DNA of 64,000 bases. Origin: Theobroma cacao (lineage: Eukaryota; Streptophyta; Magnoliopsida; Malvales; Malvaceae). The notes under the pieces were generated by a model. The model saw nothing but the letters and a program-made list of their open reading frames with translations. It had not been told where the DNA came from and made no database searches. Numbering within the stretch: the first letter of the stretch is position 1; every line of letters begins with the position of its first letter. Positions 10,728 through 21,221 of this stretch are shown in pieces. Position numbers and translations under genes: made by a program. The DNA lies in assembly GCF_000208745.1 (NCBI RefSeq), contig NC_030856.1, positions 13,107,619 to 13,171,618 on the forward strand. Direction: 5' to 3'.

Positions 10728-11716
10728 CATTTTGGTTTGGAAGAGGTTTCTAAAGTTTGCTCTTGGCTGATGGTTTTAAAGCTTTTCCCTTGGATTTTCA
10801 AGCATCCCTACTAGTGAATTAGAGCTAGAAAAGTGGGAAATGAGGTAAGAACAAGCTTCCTTAATGCTTGAACTTCAAATTTACCAATTATAATTCCAAA
10901 TTTGGTGATGTTCCAATACTATTTTCTCTCCTCAAGCTTAAAGGTTTTGGAGATTTTGGTGGTTTTAATCTAGCCAAAATGGTAAGGATTTGATGTTTAA
11001 TTGGTTAAGATACTTAAGGTTGTTGTTTGAAGTATGGGAAAAGTTAAATGCTTAGTTGTGCACTGGAAAGTTATACATGGATGCCCATGAATGGTAGGAA
11101 GCTGAAGGAAATTCTAAATTGGATTTTTTATGGATTTGTAATATAGAGTAGAAACAAAATTCAATCAAATAAGGTTTTTACAGGCTATTAAGCTTGAAAT
11201 GGGTTGAATCAAGGTGAGTTTACTAGACTTACCTCAATTACAGCTAAGTTAGTAGGAATTGTAAAAAAAAAAATGTTTTGAGGAATGTTAGGTAGAATTT
11301 AATTAGAAAGAACAACAATGAATTACATACATTATTGACGCTTATGTATTGGTTCACTGATAACCTATCTTTAAAGCACCAAGTCTAGTAAAAACGAGAT
11401 AAAATCAAATCTACAAGCAGAATTTTGGTATAGGCAAACTATAAGGTGAGTGCATATTGCATTCAAATAATTTTAGAAATGCATGAAATGAGGTTCAAGT
11501 ATGTTATTATGTAAAGGTTTTACATAGAATAAATGCATGGGAACGAGCTATGTTTCTTTGAAGTTGCATGAGCCCTATGATAAGGTGAGATCTATATATG
11601 CCTTCGAACATATGTGTTGAGCTATAAATGATAGTTATGAATGAGTGTTATGTGTGTATGTATTAACATGATATAAATAAAAGAATTATATGATTTCCAT
11701 GTTTAATGATGAGCAA
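10728..11716 (+). repeat. Older LTR segment between the two solo LTRs
   Basis: No open reading frame with recognisable content was found. Phrases such as GCATGAAATGAGG and GCATGGGAACGAGC resemble the middle of the element 1 LTR, and the segment appears to continue at 13162 after solo LTR 2. It is best read as part of one old gypsy LTR that was hit twice by other elements. Confidence 0.5.
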
Positions 11717-11721
11717 TATGG

Positions 11722-13156
11722 CTGATAATTCTCTTTTGTAGAATTATTTTAGCCCAATTTTGTTATTAAATATTAGCTAAGTCCTTAATTTTTAATTAGA
11801 ATTTAGTTATTTTTAGTTATTTTTATAATTAGTTTATTTTTATTAAGTTATTTTAATTTTATGTTTATTTTCTTTAATTTGGCTTTTATTTATTAGTTTT
11901 TATGCATTTGTAGGATTTAAGGAAATAAGACTTAATTTTGGAAAGAAAGGTGTTTGAAAAACTCATAATTCTACTTGCATATGCTTTTGTTTTTTGCCCA
12001 TAACTCTTGCTACAGAACTCCAAATGAAGCTATTCTTGGACCATTGGAAAGTTAAGAGACAAAGCTATAGCTTTTATGAAGATCACTTTGTCTATTTCTG
12101 CCTTGAAGATAGAGAAAATCGTGTCGGAAGATGACCAGGCATAATGTTGCGAGAATGGCAATTTTGAAAGATATTATTTGATGTTTGGGCCTTATTACAC
12201 TTTTAAGCCCAAAGTTAGAATTAGTAGATTAACTTAGGGAATTTTAGGTTAAGATTGTTAGTATAAATAGGATATTTTTAAGAGACATTAGGTTAAACAA
12301 CTTTTAGAGATTCAAAAAGCTAAAAAATTGAGGCAAAAACTCGAAAAGCAAGGCTACAACTAATTGTTTTGTTTTCTTCCTTAGTTTTTATTTTTCTTGT
12401 TCCTCTCAATGGTTGAAATTTATATAATGTTATTTGTCTTCATAATTATGAGTAGCAAATTTTATTTTTCTAGGATTGCAATTAAACTCACATGTCATCT
12501 AAATTTTTAATCTCTTTTTTGCTTATCTTTAATGGGATTTGAATTATTTATTCCAATTTGAGCTTAAACCTTTTAATTGCTTGATCACCAATTAAATTAA
12601 TTTAAGAACCTAAACAAACTTGGAAAAGGGAGTTTAGTGTAGACTAAAATTGAGATAGCATATGTTTATCTTAATTGATTTATGTATATGATAAAGATAT
12701 ATTCCATATGTAGTCGGATTAGAACCTGAACTTAATGAGTCTATTTTAATTTCAATTCACATAAGGACATAGTGTTTTGATTAAAATAGATATTTATATA
12801 AGACAAGTCGGAAGACCCTTATAAACAATTGAGGACTTTATGTGAGCAATTCAACCCACTGAAATAAGTTAAGGAAAAAAGGTAAGATTTAAATGAAGTG
12901 TGAGGGATATTTTAATCCTAGGTTTGTTTGATTTTATTTTTACCCAAGTTAGTATTATTTTGATTTTTTCTTTTAGTTTAAATTTTGGTTAATTAGTTTT
13001 AGTTAATTAATTAATTTTGATTATTGGGATAAGATTAAATTGTTCTAATTTTAGTACTTAGTAAAATTTTAGATCAGTTCTTTGTGGGATCGACACTCTA
13101 CTTACCGTTATACTATCTTTTCGTACGTTCACTTGTAGGTAGAAATTTAACTACCA
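11722..13156 (+). mobile_element. Solo LTR 2 (1435 bp) with perfect 5-bp target duplication
   Basis: It starts TGATAATTC and ends AACTACCA, flanked by ATGGC at 11717-11721 and 13157-13161. It belongs to the same family as solo LTR 1: both carry a GGACCATTGGAAAG or TGAACCATTGGAAAG block, a block about a water-clear AAACCTAA / GAACCTAA gene-free stretch, and the closing TGTGGGATCGACACTCTACTT or its variant. Nothing between the duplications codes for protein. Confidence 0.88.
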
Positions 13157-13161
13157 ATGGC

Positions 13162-13995
13162 CTTGATGGGGTGGAGGAAAATCACCATATAAAGGGGTCG
13201 GAGTACCCAAATATTATGGCCTTAGTGGGGCAGAGTAAAACCACCGAAGACAATAAGGGTCGAAGCACCTATCTACATTTTGCCTTGGTGGGTTAGAGTA
13301 GTACCACCCTAAAAAGAAAGGCTCATGTAGGCATTATTATATGTCGATGTCAATGATGGAATGAAATGTATTAATGTAAGTTTTAATGGGTGGAAACCTG
13401 AATGCATCACGATTTTTGCCTAGGGACAAGTGCATGATTTCAAGCAAATTAAGCATTACTTTTAAAGCTTATTCTTAGTTATGCTTGTTCCCCTCCATAT
13501 CCCTCACTGAATAATTGTACTCACTCTTTCAATTCATGTTTTGTAGATATGGAGCACCTCGAGTCTTAGTCGCATGAGGGATTAGTGTACTCCCTTTTGA
13601 TAGGTGAAATGACCATGGCATTCAATAGGATCTTTCACTCCCAAGTCACTCCGTTAGTAATTGGTAGATGGATTCGTATGTTGTTGGGTCATTTGACCAC
13701 GTTTTGTATGTTCATATACAGTTTATGTGACAGGTTATAACCGCCAATAGTAAGGCTATGTAGCCACGGGTTGGTAGACTTTGAATGTAATATGTTATGC
13801 CGATTTCAAGTAAACCACAATGTTTATGTGCTAATTTGTGCTTTATGTATATAAACTAAGATGTTATGGTATACCAATGACTTATGAAAATGTTTAGATT
13901 CGAATGATAAGCTAAGTAATAATAGTGATATATAAGGCTTACGTAAGCTTGGTGGATTACCTCCATCGAGTCCTCGTGTCGGTTACAGCTTGGGA
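13162..13995 (+). repeat. 3' part of the older gypsy LTR interrupted by solo LTR 2
   Basis: It begins with three tandem copies of a unit built around a GTGGGGCAGAGTAAAACCACC-like core (13162-13310). It then shows LTR phrases also present in element 1: CTTGTTCCC, CCCTCACTG, TACTCAC, TTCATGTTTT and, near the end, GGTGGATTACCTCCATCGAG. It probably ends at the GGGACA at about 13990-13995. No gene is seen. Confidence 0.55.
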
Positions 13996-14927
13996 CAAAG
14001 TTATAACAACTATCCTCTTAAGTGGGGTAGGACCACTCAAAGATTGTGGGTGAAGTTGATGTGTCACTCACAAAGCCATGATGATTGTTCACGCAATGTG
14101 AACCAAACGGTAATGAGGACTTTGTTTATTACTCGCCTAAGTGGGGTGAGACCACTTAAAGATTGTGGGTGGGGCCTATGTGCCACTCACAAAAACATGC
14201 TAGGAATCCTAGGGAGTGAGGATTAATCACTATCCACTTGAATAGGGCAAAAACCACTAATAGCTAGGAAATGTTTATGGTTTATTATAAAGCTTATGAA
14301 TTTATGCTCATAAGTCTATGTTATATGTACTACGAATGATTGTTGATGTACATGTTTAAATGTATTCAATAGGCTAATTGAGTGTGGTTGATATTATATA
14401 CTCTATGACAAGATGAATGTAAGCTTGGTTAGACTGAACCTTAGCCTAAGGAATGGTCTTAAAAGATAATGTGACATATGGAATGGTTATGTGCAGGATT
14501 TTACCTAGAAAAGTGGCTTCTATTCCTAAAATATTAATGCATGAAGAGCATGTATTGATTCATTTTGGACATAATGCAAAAGGAGGCATTCTATGTAAAA
14601 AGTAACAAACATATCGATACATTTTTTCCTAAAATAACTTTTTCAAGTGTTTACGAAAAGGCTTTCAAAGGTGAAAGGTTTCAAATGGTTTATGTAAACC
14701 TGTTTTCCATTATACGTTGTTTAAATTGAGTTTAAATGTTATGTTTCATGATTATTATGGAAATGAAGGAAAGATTTATGAATCATATGTATTTATAAGT
14801 GCATGGTAACGAAAAACTCTCTCTCATGGCTTATCCCTTTCCTTGTATCCACTCTAGAATCTTTGTGACTCACATGTTATTTTCCCTCACTATTTTTGTT
14901 GCAAATCAGTGATAGCATTATCTTGCT
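13996..14927 (+). repeat. Second old LTR piece, left flank of element 3
   Basis: Two tandem copies of a unit with core ACCACTTAAAGATTGTGGGTG, each followed by a GTGTCACTCACAAA-like phrase, lie at 14020-14200, with a decayed third at about 14235. The remainder is non-coding and AT-rich. The segment appears to resume at 33467 on the far side of element 3, where LTR-end phrases recur, so element 3 inserted into it. Confidence 0.5.
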
Positions 14928-16068
14928 TGTCAAGACCCGGTACTCCCTTCGAGCCCGTGACAACCGTCGCGATGTCTCGATAGACATTCATTACTCGGAA
15001 TGTCAACCGAAACCTCGCAAGGCTCTTGCATCAATTTTACGTCTCCCCTGTGAGTAACAGTTACTAAATATCATGTTTTAAAGGAATATAAACTATTTTT
15101 AAATCAAAAACAAACAAAAAGCAATTTCTGCCACACAGGCATATTTTGGTCATTTTTTTTCAAAAATTTTGAAACTTGGTGAAAATACAATATACAATCA
15201 AAAAATATACATTTCTTATCTAAAAATAATTTTAGTAATCTAAATCATCCATTTAAAATGAAATTATGGCTAATCAAACTAAATGAAAATATTAAATAAA
15301 ATATTCCATTTTCTTATAAAACAATATTTATAGAATCTTGCATAAACAATTTTTGTAGCGTAAGAGCAAAATAAATTCATATATATAATAGCACACTAAA
15401 CCAGGTATTCAAAAATATTCTACAATGACATGTGGGCCCCAATATAACCAAAAATATACAAGACTGTAGACCTTCGATTTCTAAGGATGCAATCCAAAAA
15501 CAACCCTCGACAAAATCGGCTATCTACATACTGTCTTGAGCCTAAAATGGGTAAAAAGAAAGCGTGAGGTTTTATAAACCCAGTGAGTAAGCAAAGTTCA
15601 TCCACAACATCTAAAGCCGAGTAAATGGAGATAGTTAAATCATCCCATCATAATATGATTCATAACATTTAAAACTCATTTCAATTCATATAAAAAAATT
15701 ACATTTCATCGAAATAATCAACAAGGCTTATGATTCTCTTAAAAACTTAGCTTGTGTCAAAACTCATACTCGAGGACACCTTGGCCCGGGCATCCAATCG
15801 AGTCCGCCAAGGATGTTAAAATGACATATACCCATAAAACATGTTTTTACTTTTAAAATATAGCCATTCTTTGGCGTTGGCTAAGTTTCATCCTCACGTG
15901 GTGGTTCGGCGTGAAGTGAACTCTAAACTTACCTTAGGAGATAACCTCTGTGCCTTTCGTACTAAGGTAAAATATAATGGGGTTTACCGTACCCCTCTAA
16001 TAGGCTGGTCCACAGAAACCCGCCCACTGTAGTAAGTTAACCAAATAACCCACCAAATCAATAAAAAT
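14928..16068 (-). repeat. Left LTR of element 3, outer part
   Basis: It starts TGTCAAGACCCGGTACTCCC and tracks the right LTR from 30374 to 31539 almost throughout, differing by scattered substitutions and one 20-base-scale duplication in the right copy. At 16068/16069 the match stops abruptly and the sequence switches to the plus-oriented LTR end of element 2. Confidence 0.88.
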
Positions 16069-16242
16069 TTGAAACGACTGGCAATTATTTAAAACGGAAT
16101 GTTTAACAACGATTGCTCACAAGAAAGGCAAGAAATTGATACGTAAGCCTTGCGGGATTTCGATTGGTATTCCGAGTAATGAGTGTAAATCAGGACGTCG
16201 AGGCGATTGTCATGGGCCCGATGGAGGTTCCTGGTCGTGACA
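16069..16242 (+). repeat. 5' LTR remnant of element 2 (last 174 bp)
   Basis: GAAACGACTGG through CTGGTCGTGACA matches 23904-24075 in the 3' LTR. The preceding 2.68 kb of the LTR is missing; sequence to the left is the inverted LTR of element 3. Confidence 0.9.
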
Positions 16243-16249
16243 ATTCAGT

Positions 16250-16261
16250 CAGTATCAGAAC
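16250..16261 (+). promoter_or_regulatory. Primer-binding site of element 2
   Basis: CAGTATCAGAAC follows the LTR end after seven bases. It differs from TGGTATCAGAAC, the form seen in element 3, at the first two bases. It is a tRNA-Met-like PBS. Confidence 0.75.
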
Positions 16262-16440
16262 TTTCGGTTTAAAAGCTTATGGTTTTGAAAGAAGTTTTTG
16301 ATTTTTAAAGTTTTTGGATTTAAAGTTATTTTAAAATAATTTACAATGTCAGTGTGGCCTAGTTAAGATTAGTTAGTTGCATGTAGTTGCATATAGAGTC
16401 TTAAGTCGTCTAAACCAATTCCGTTCTTTTGTAGATCATT

Positions 16441-17625
16441 ATGCCTCCTCGACGTGAGCTACCACCTATCACTAGATCTACCGGTAGGGGAAGAGGTCTC
16501 CCCAGACAGAGTCGGTCGGATTCCATAGAAGAGGAGTCGGCTACATCTTTTTTTAGAGCAGCTCTTACTGCTGAGTCTACTGACATTCTTGTACCTCCTC
16601 CACCACCTATTGCTGCTCCCTGGCATACCTGCTATGTCACCCAAGGTAGCTCAGGCATTAGCGACTTTTCTCGCTGCTCTTATGGGTCAGGCTCAGGCTG
16701 GTCCAGTTTCACCCGCTGTTTCCCCTATAACAGCCCTAGTACCACCACCTTCTATTCCACCCCAGACACCGGACGTCTCCATTTCTAATAAATTGAAGGA
16801 AGCTAGACAGTTAGGTTGCGTCTCATTTACTAGTGAGTTAGATGCGACCGCAGCTAGGGATTGGATTATTCAAGTATCAGAGACACTAGCAGATATGGGA
16901 TTAGATGATGAGATGAAATTGAAGGTGGCTACACAGTTATTTGAGAAGAGAGCCCGTACTTGGTGGAATTCAGTAAAATCTCGCTCTCCTATACTACTGA
17001 CTTGGACGAATTTCCTCCGAGAGTTCGATGGTCAATACTACACCTATTTCCATCAGAAAGAGAAAAAGAGAGAATTTCTAAGCTTGAAACAAGGGAACAT
17101 GACCATTGAGGAGTATGAGACTCGTTTTAACGAACTGATATCTTATGTACCTAAGTTGGTGAGATTGGAACAAGACCAGGTAAACTACTTTAAGGAAGAA
17201 CTTCATAATGAGATACGAGAGCATATGATAGTGACTGGCAAGGAGTCGTATAAGGAAGTTGTGCAGATGGCCTTACGGGCTGAGAAGCTCGCCACTGAGA
17301 ATAGATGGATCCGAGCTGAGTTCGCAAAGAGAAGGAATCCGCCTACGTTTCTGGGTTAGTCTTCAAAGAGAGGCAGAGATTCGACATCTGCTGCAGGAAG
17401 TACTACCTCAGCGTCTATGGCATCCACTAGACCTCCATCTCAGCAGTCACAGTCGAGATCTTCTAGATTTGATCGGCCAGTGATGAGTAATCAGAGGGGG
17501 ACTTCAGAAGGATTGGACAGATGCCGTAATTATGGAGGATTTCATGTTGGGTCATGTAGAAAGCCTGTAAGATGTTTTCAATGCGACCAATAGGGGCATA
17601 TCTAGAGAGATTGTCCTCAATTAAG
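16441..17625 (+). pseudogene. gag of element 2, disrupted
   Basis: The start MPPRRELPPITRSTGRGRG is homologous to the element 3 start. A single-base frameshift near 16615 moves the reading from one frame to the next (PGIPAMSPKVAQAL). The capsid region follows with LKEARQLGCVSF, ARTWWNSVKSRS, FDGQYYTYFHQKEKKREFLS and VVQMALRAEKLATENR. TAG at 17357-17359 ends the open stretch. Downstream, knuckle remnants RCFQCDQ and RDCPQL are separated by two more stops at 17590-17605. Gag would form the particle; this copy is dead. Confidence 0.88.
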
Positions 17626-17713
17626 ATGAGGTACAGTAGCTACTTCTACTCCTCTGACTCGTCCTAGTATACCACGGAGAGACACTTCGGGATCACAGTC
17701 CTGACAAGGCCTA

Positions 17714-18403
17714 GTGATACGTTCAAGCATGGGGAGCAATACCCCAGCGCAGCCATTTTCCAAACTGCAGCCCCAGATTTCTATCAGGGTTTTTGCAGTG
17801 ACTGAGGATGAAGCCCGAGTTCGACCTAGCACAGTGACAGGTACTATGATTGTGTTTGATAGAGATGCACATGTTTTGATAGATTCGTGCTTTGATAGAT
17901 CATACGTGAGCTTATCATTAGAGGAAAAGATTATAGTACATACTCTTCTAGGCAAGCGGTTAGTAAGAAATACATATTATAGAGACTGTGGTATTAAAGT
18001 TGGGGAAGAAAAATTTATGGGTGATTTAATCCCTTTGGAGATTCGGGACTTTGATTTGATCTTGGGTATGGATTGGTTGTCCACCCATCGAGCAAAGGTG
18101 GATTGTTTTAAGAAAGAAGTGATTCTCCAGAGTTCAGAGGGAGCAGAAATTGTATTTATGGGGGAGCGTCGAGTATTACCGTTTTGTGTAATCTCAGCCC
18201 TCAAAGCTTTGAAATTGGTGCGAAAGGGATATCCGACATACTTGGCTAACGTGATTGATATATCGAGGGAGGAACCTAAGTTAGAGAATGTCCCCATAGT
18301 AAGTGAGTTCCCTAATGAATTATCGGGACTTCCTCCCGATCGTGAGATCAAATTCACCATTGACTTACTTTCGGGTACTACCCCTATCTCTATTTCTCCA
18401 TAG
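17714..18403 (+). pseudogene. Protease and linker to RT of element 2, active site altered
   Basis: The reading contains VFAVTEDEARVRP, then HVLIDSCFDRSYVS, where the catalytic DSG has become DSC (17882-17890), and later FDLILGMDWLSTHRAKVDC. GLPPDREIKFTIDLL leads into the RT; TAG at 18401-18403 interrupts PYRMA. The enzyme would be expected to be inactive. Confidence 0.86.
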
Positions 18404-19773
18404 AGAATGGCTCTGGCAGAGTTGAAGGAGTTGAAAGTACAGTTGCAAGAGTTAGTAGACAAGGGTTTTATATGCCCTAGTACATCTCCGTGGGGAGCAC
18501 CGGTTTTATTTGTGAAAAAGAAAGACGGTACACTTCGGTTATGTATAGATTACCGACAGCTTAACAGAATGACCATTAAGAACAAGTATCCGTTGCCAAG
18601 GATTGATGATCTTTTTGATCAATTACAGGGAGCTACAGTGTTTTCTAAGGTTGATCTGAGGTCTGGGTATCATCAGTTGAGGATTAAAGAATAGGATGTA
18701 CCCAAGACAGCGTTTAGGACTCGGTACAGTCATTATGAGTTCTTGGTCATGCCTTTCGGATTAACTAACGCACCGGTAGCTTTTTTAGATCTCATGAACA
18801 GGGTGTTCCACCCTTACTTGGACAAGTTTGTTATTGTGTTCATTGATGACATCTCGGTTTACTCGAGAAATAATGATGAGCATGCTACCCACTTGCGTAT
18901 AGTATTACAGACTTTGCGAGAAAGACAGTTGTATGCAAAGTTTTCGAAGTGTGAGTTTTGGTTATAAGAAGTGGTATTCTTGGGACACATAGTATCGGGA
19001 GCTGGAATATATGTGGATCCCAAGAAGATAGAGGCAATTTTACAATAGGAGCAACCTAAGACAGTGATGGAGATTCGTAGTTTTCTCGGATTAGTCGGTT
19101 ATTATCGGAGGTTTGTTCAGAGGTTTTCCTTAATAGCAGCTCCTTTGACCCGTCTAACTCGTAAGGGAGTCAAGTTTAGGTGGGATGATGTTTGTGAGAA
19201 TCGATTTCAGGAGCTAAAGAACCGGTTAACCTCCACTCCCGTTTTAACACTTCCTGTTAATGGAAAAGAATTTGTGGTATATAGTGATGCCTCAAAGTTG
19301 GGATTAGGGTGTGTGTTGATGCAAGATGAGAAAGTGATAGCTATGCTTCCCGGCAATTGAAAAAGCATGAGACGAATTACCCTACCCATGATTTAGAGTT
19401 AGCAGTAGTGGTGTTTGCTTTAAAAATCTGGAGGCATTACTTGTATGGTGAGTATTGTCGGATATTTACGGATCACAAGAGTTTAAAATATTTGCTCACT
19501 CAGAAGGAGCTTAATTTGAGGCAAAGGCGATGGTTGGAGTTGATAAAAGATTATGACTTGGTGATAGACTATCATCCGAGAAAGGCAAACGTTGTAGCTG
19601 ATGCTTTAAGTCGTAAATCTTCATCGTCTTTAGCAACACTTCAGAGTTGTTATTTTCCAGCATTACTAGAGATGCAATCTCTTGGGGTCCAATTGAGAAA
19701 TGGTGAGGATGGATCCTTATTGGCAAGCTTCATTGTGAGACCTTCATTGTTAAATCAGATCAAAGAATTATAG
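18404..19773 (+). pseudogene. Reverse transcriptase and RNase H of element 2
   Basis: RT landmarks are [69 protein letters not shown] and [12 protein letters not shown]. Stops occur at about 18692 (TAG for CAG), 18965 (TAA) and 19048 (TAG for TGG). The thumb region [20 protein letters not shown] precedes RNase H ([55 protein letters not shown]). A frameshift lies near 19345, and TAG at 19771-19773 ends the segment. Confidence 0.9.
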
Positions 19774-21182
19774 AAATCTGATGATAAGTTGAAACAGGAA
19801 ATTCAAAAGCTAGAAGATGGAGAAACTAGTGAGTTTAGACTCAGCGATGATGGTACCTTAATGCTTAGAGACCAAATTTGTGTCCCTAAGGATGATCAGT
19901 TGAGACGAGCTATTTTAGAAGAAGCCCATTCATCTGTCTATGCATTACATCCTGGAAGCACCAAGATGTATAGGACTATCAAGGAGAATTGTTGGTGGCT
20001 AGGTATGAAGCGAGATGTAGCAGAATTCATAGCAAAGTGTCTCGTATGTCAGCAAGTTAAGGCAGAGCATCAGAAGCCAGCAGGTACACTTAAGTCTTTA
20101 CCTATTCCCAAGTGGAAATGGGAGCATGTAACTATGGATTTTGTTTTGGGACTACCGCGGACACAGAGAGGAAAGGATGCGATATGGGTGATCATAGATC
20201 TGTTGACTAAGTCCGCTCACTTTTTAGTTGTCCATAGTACATACTCTATTGAGAAGCTGGCTCAGCTCTATATAGATGAGATTGTGAGGCTACATGGAGT
20301 TCCTGTTTCTATAGTGTCAAACCGAGATCCTCGATTCACTTCTTGATTTTGGTCGAAATTTCAAGAAGCTCTCGAAACCAAATTGAAATTTAGCACTGCT
20401 TTTCACCCACAAACGGATGGTCAGTCAGAGAAGACTATCCAGACTATGGAGGATATGTTGAGGGCTTGTGTCATGGATTTTCTTAAGAGTTGGGATAGAC
20501 ACTTGCCGTTAGTGGAATTTGCTTACAACAACAGCTTCTAGTGTAGCATTAGTATGGCACTGTACGAAGCTTTATATGGAAGGAAATGTCGTACTCCACT
20601 TTGTTGGGATGAAGTGGGTGAAAGAAAGTTAGTGTGGAATTGATTGATCTAACTAATGACAAGTTCAAGGTTATACGAGAGAGGCTAAAGGTAGCCCAGG
20701 ATAGGTAGAAGAGCTATGCAGATAAATGGAGAAAAGACTTGGAGTTTGAGATCGAGGATAGAGTTTTTCTTAAGGTTTCTCCATGGAATGGTGTGATTCG
20801 ATTTGTGAAGCGAGGAAAGCTCCACCCGAGGTATATCGAACCATTCCGAATCGTTGAGAGAATTGGACCAGTGGCTTATCGGTTAGAACTACCTCCGGAG
20901 TTAGATCGGATCCACAACGTTTTCCATGTCTCCATTCTTAAGAAATATGTACCAGATCCCTTTCACATTCTCGAAGCACTTTCGATCGAGTTGCATGACA
21001 ATTTGAAGTTCGAGGTGCAACCTGTGAGTATCTTGGATTAAAAGGATCAAGTATTGAGGAACAAGAGTATTTCAATGGTTAAAAGGTTGTGGAAAAGTGC
21101 TCGAATGGAGGAAATGACATGGGAAATAGAGCATCAGATGAGGAACCAATACCCGCATCTATTTGTCGAATCTGGTAAGTGA
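19774..21182 (+). pseudogene. Integrase with chromodomain-like tail of element 2
   Basis: The HHCC region ([25 protein letters not shown]) and MDFVLGLPRT precede the core. The second catalytic aspartate is lost: the family's S-D-R-D is S-N-R-D here, near 20324. TGA at 20344 replaces an expected Arg codon (CGA). Other stops lie at about 20539 and 20706, with a frameshift near 20625. The tail includes [29 protein letters not shown] and MEEMTWEIEHQMRNQYPHLF, ending at TGA 21180-21182. Confidence 0.88.
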
Positions 21183-21205
21183 AATTTTGGGGTCAAAATT
21201 TTATT

Positions 21206-21221
21206 TTAAGGTGGGTAGAAT
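21206..21221 (+). promoter_or_regulatory. Polypurine tract region of element 2
   Basis: TTTTAAGGTGGGTAGAAT lies just before the LTR start TGTAAAACCC. The equivalent tract in element 3 is a cleaner AAGGGGGG, so this one is slightly degraded. Confidence 0.65.

Noticed and set aside
13084..14226. Short open stretches across 13084-13296 and 13990-14226
   Set aside because: They run through solo LTR ends and LTR tandem repeats; no protein family features.
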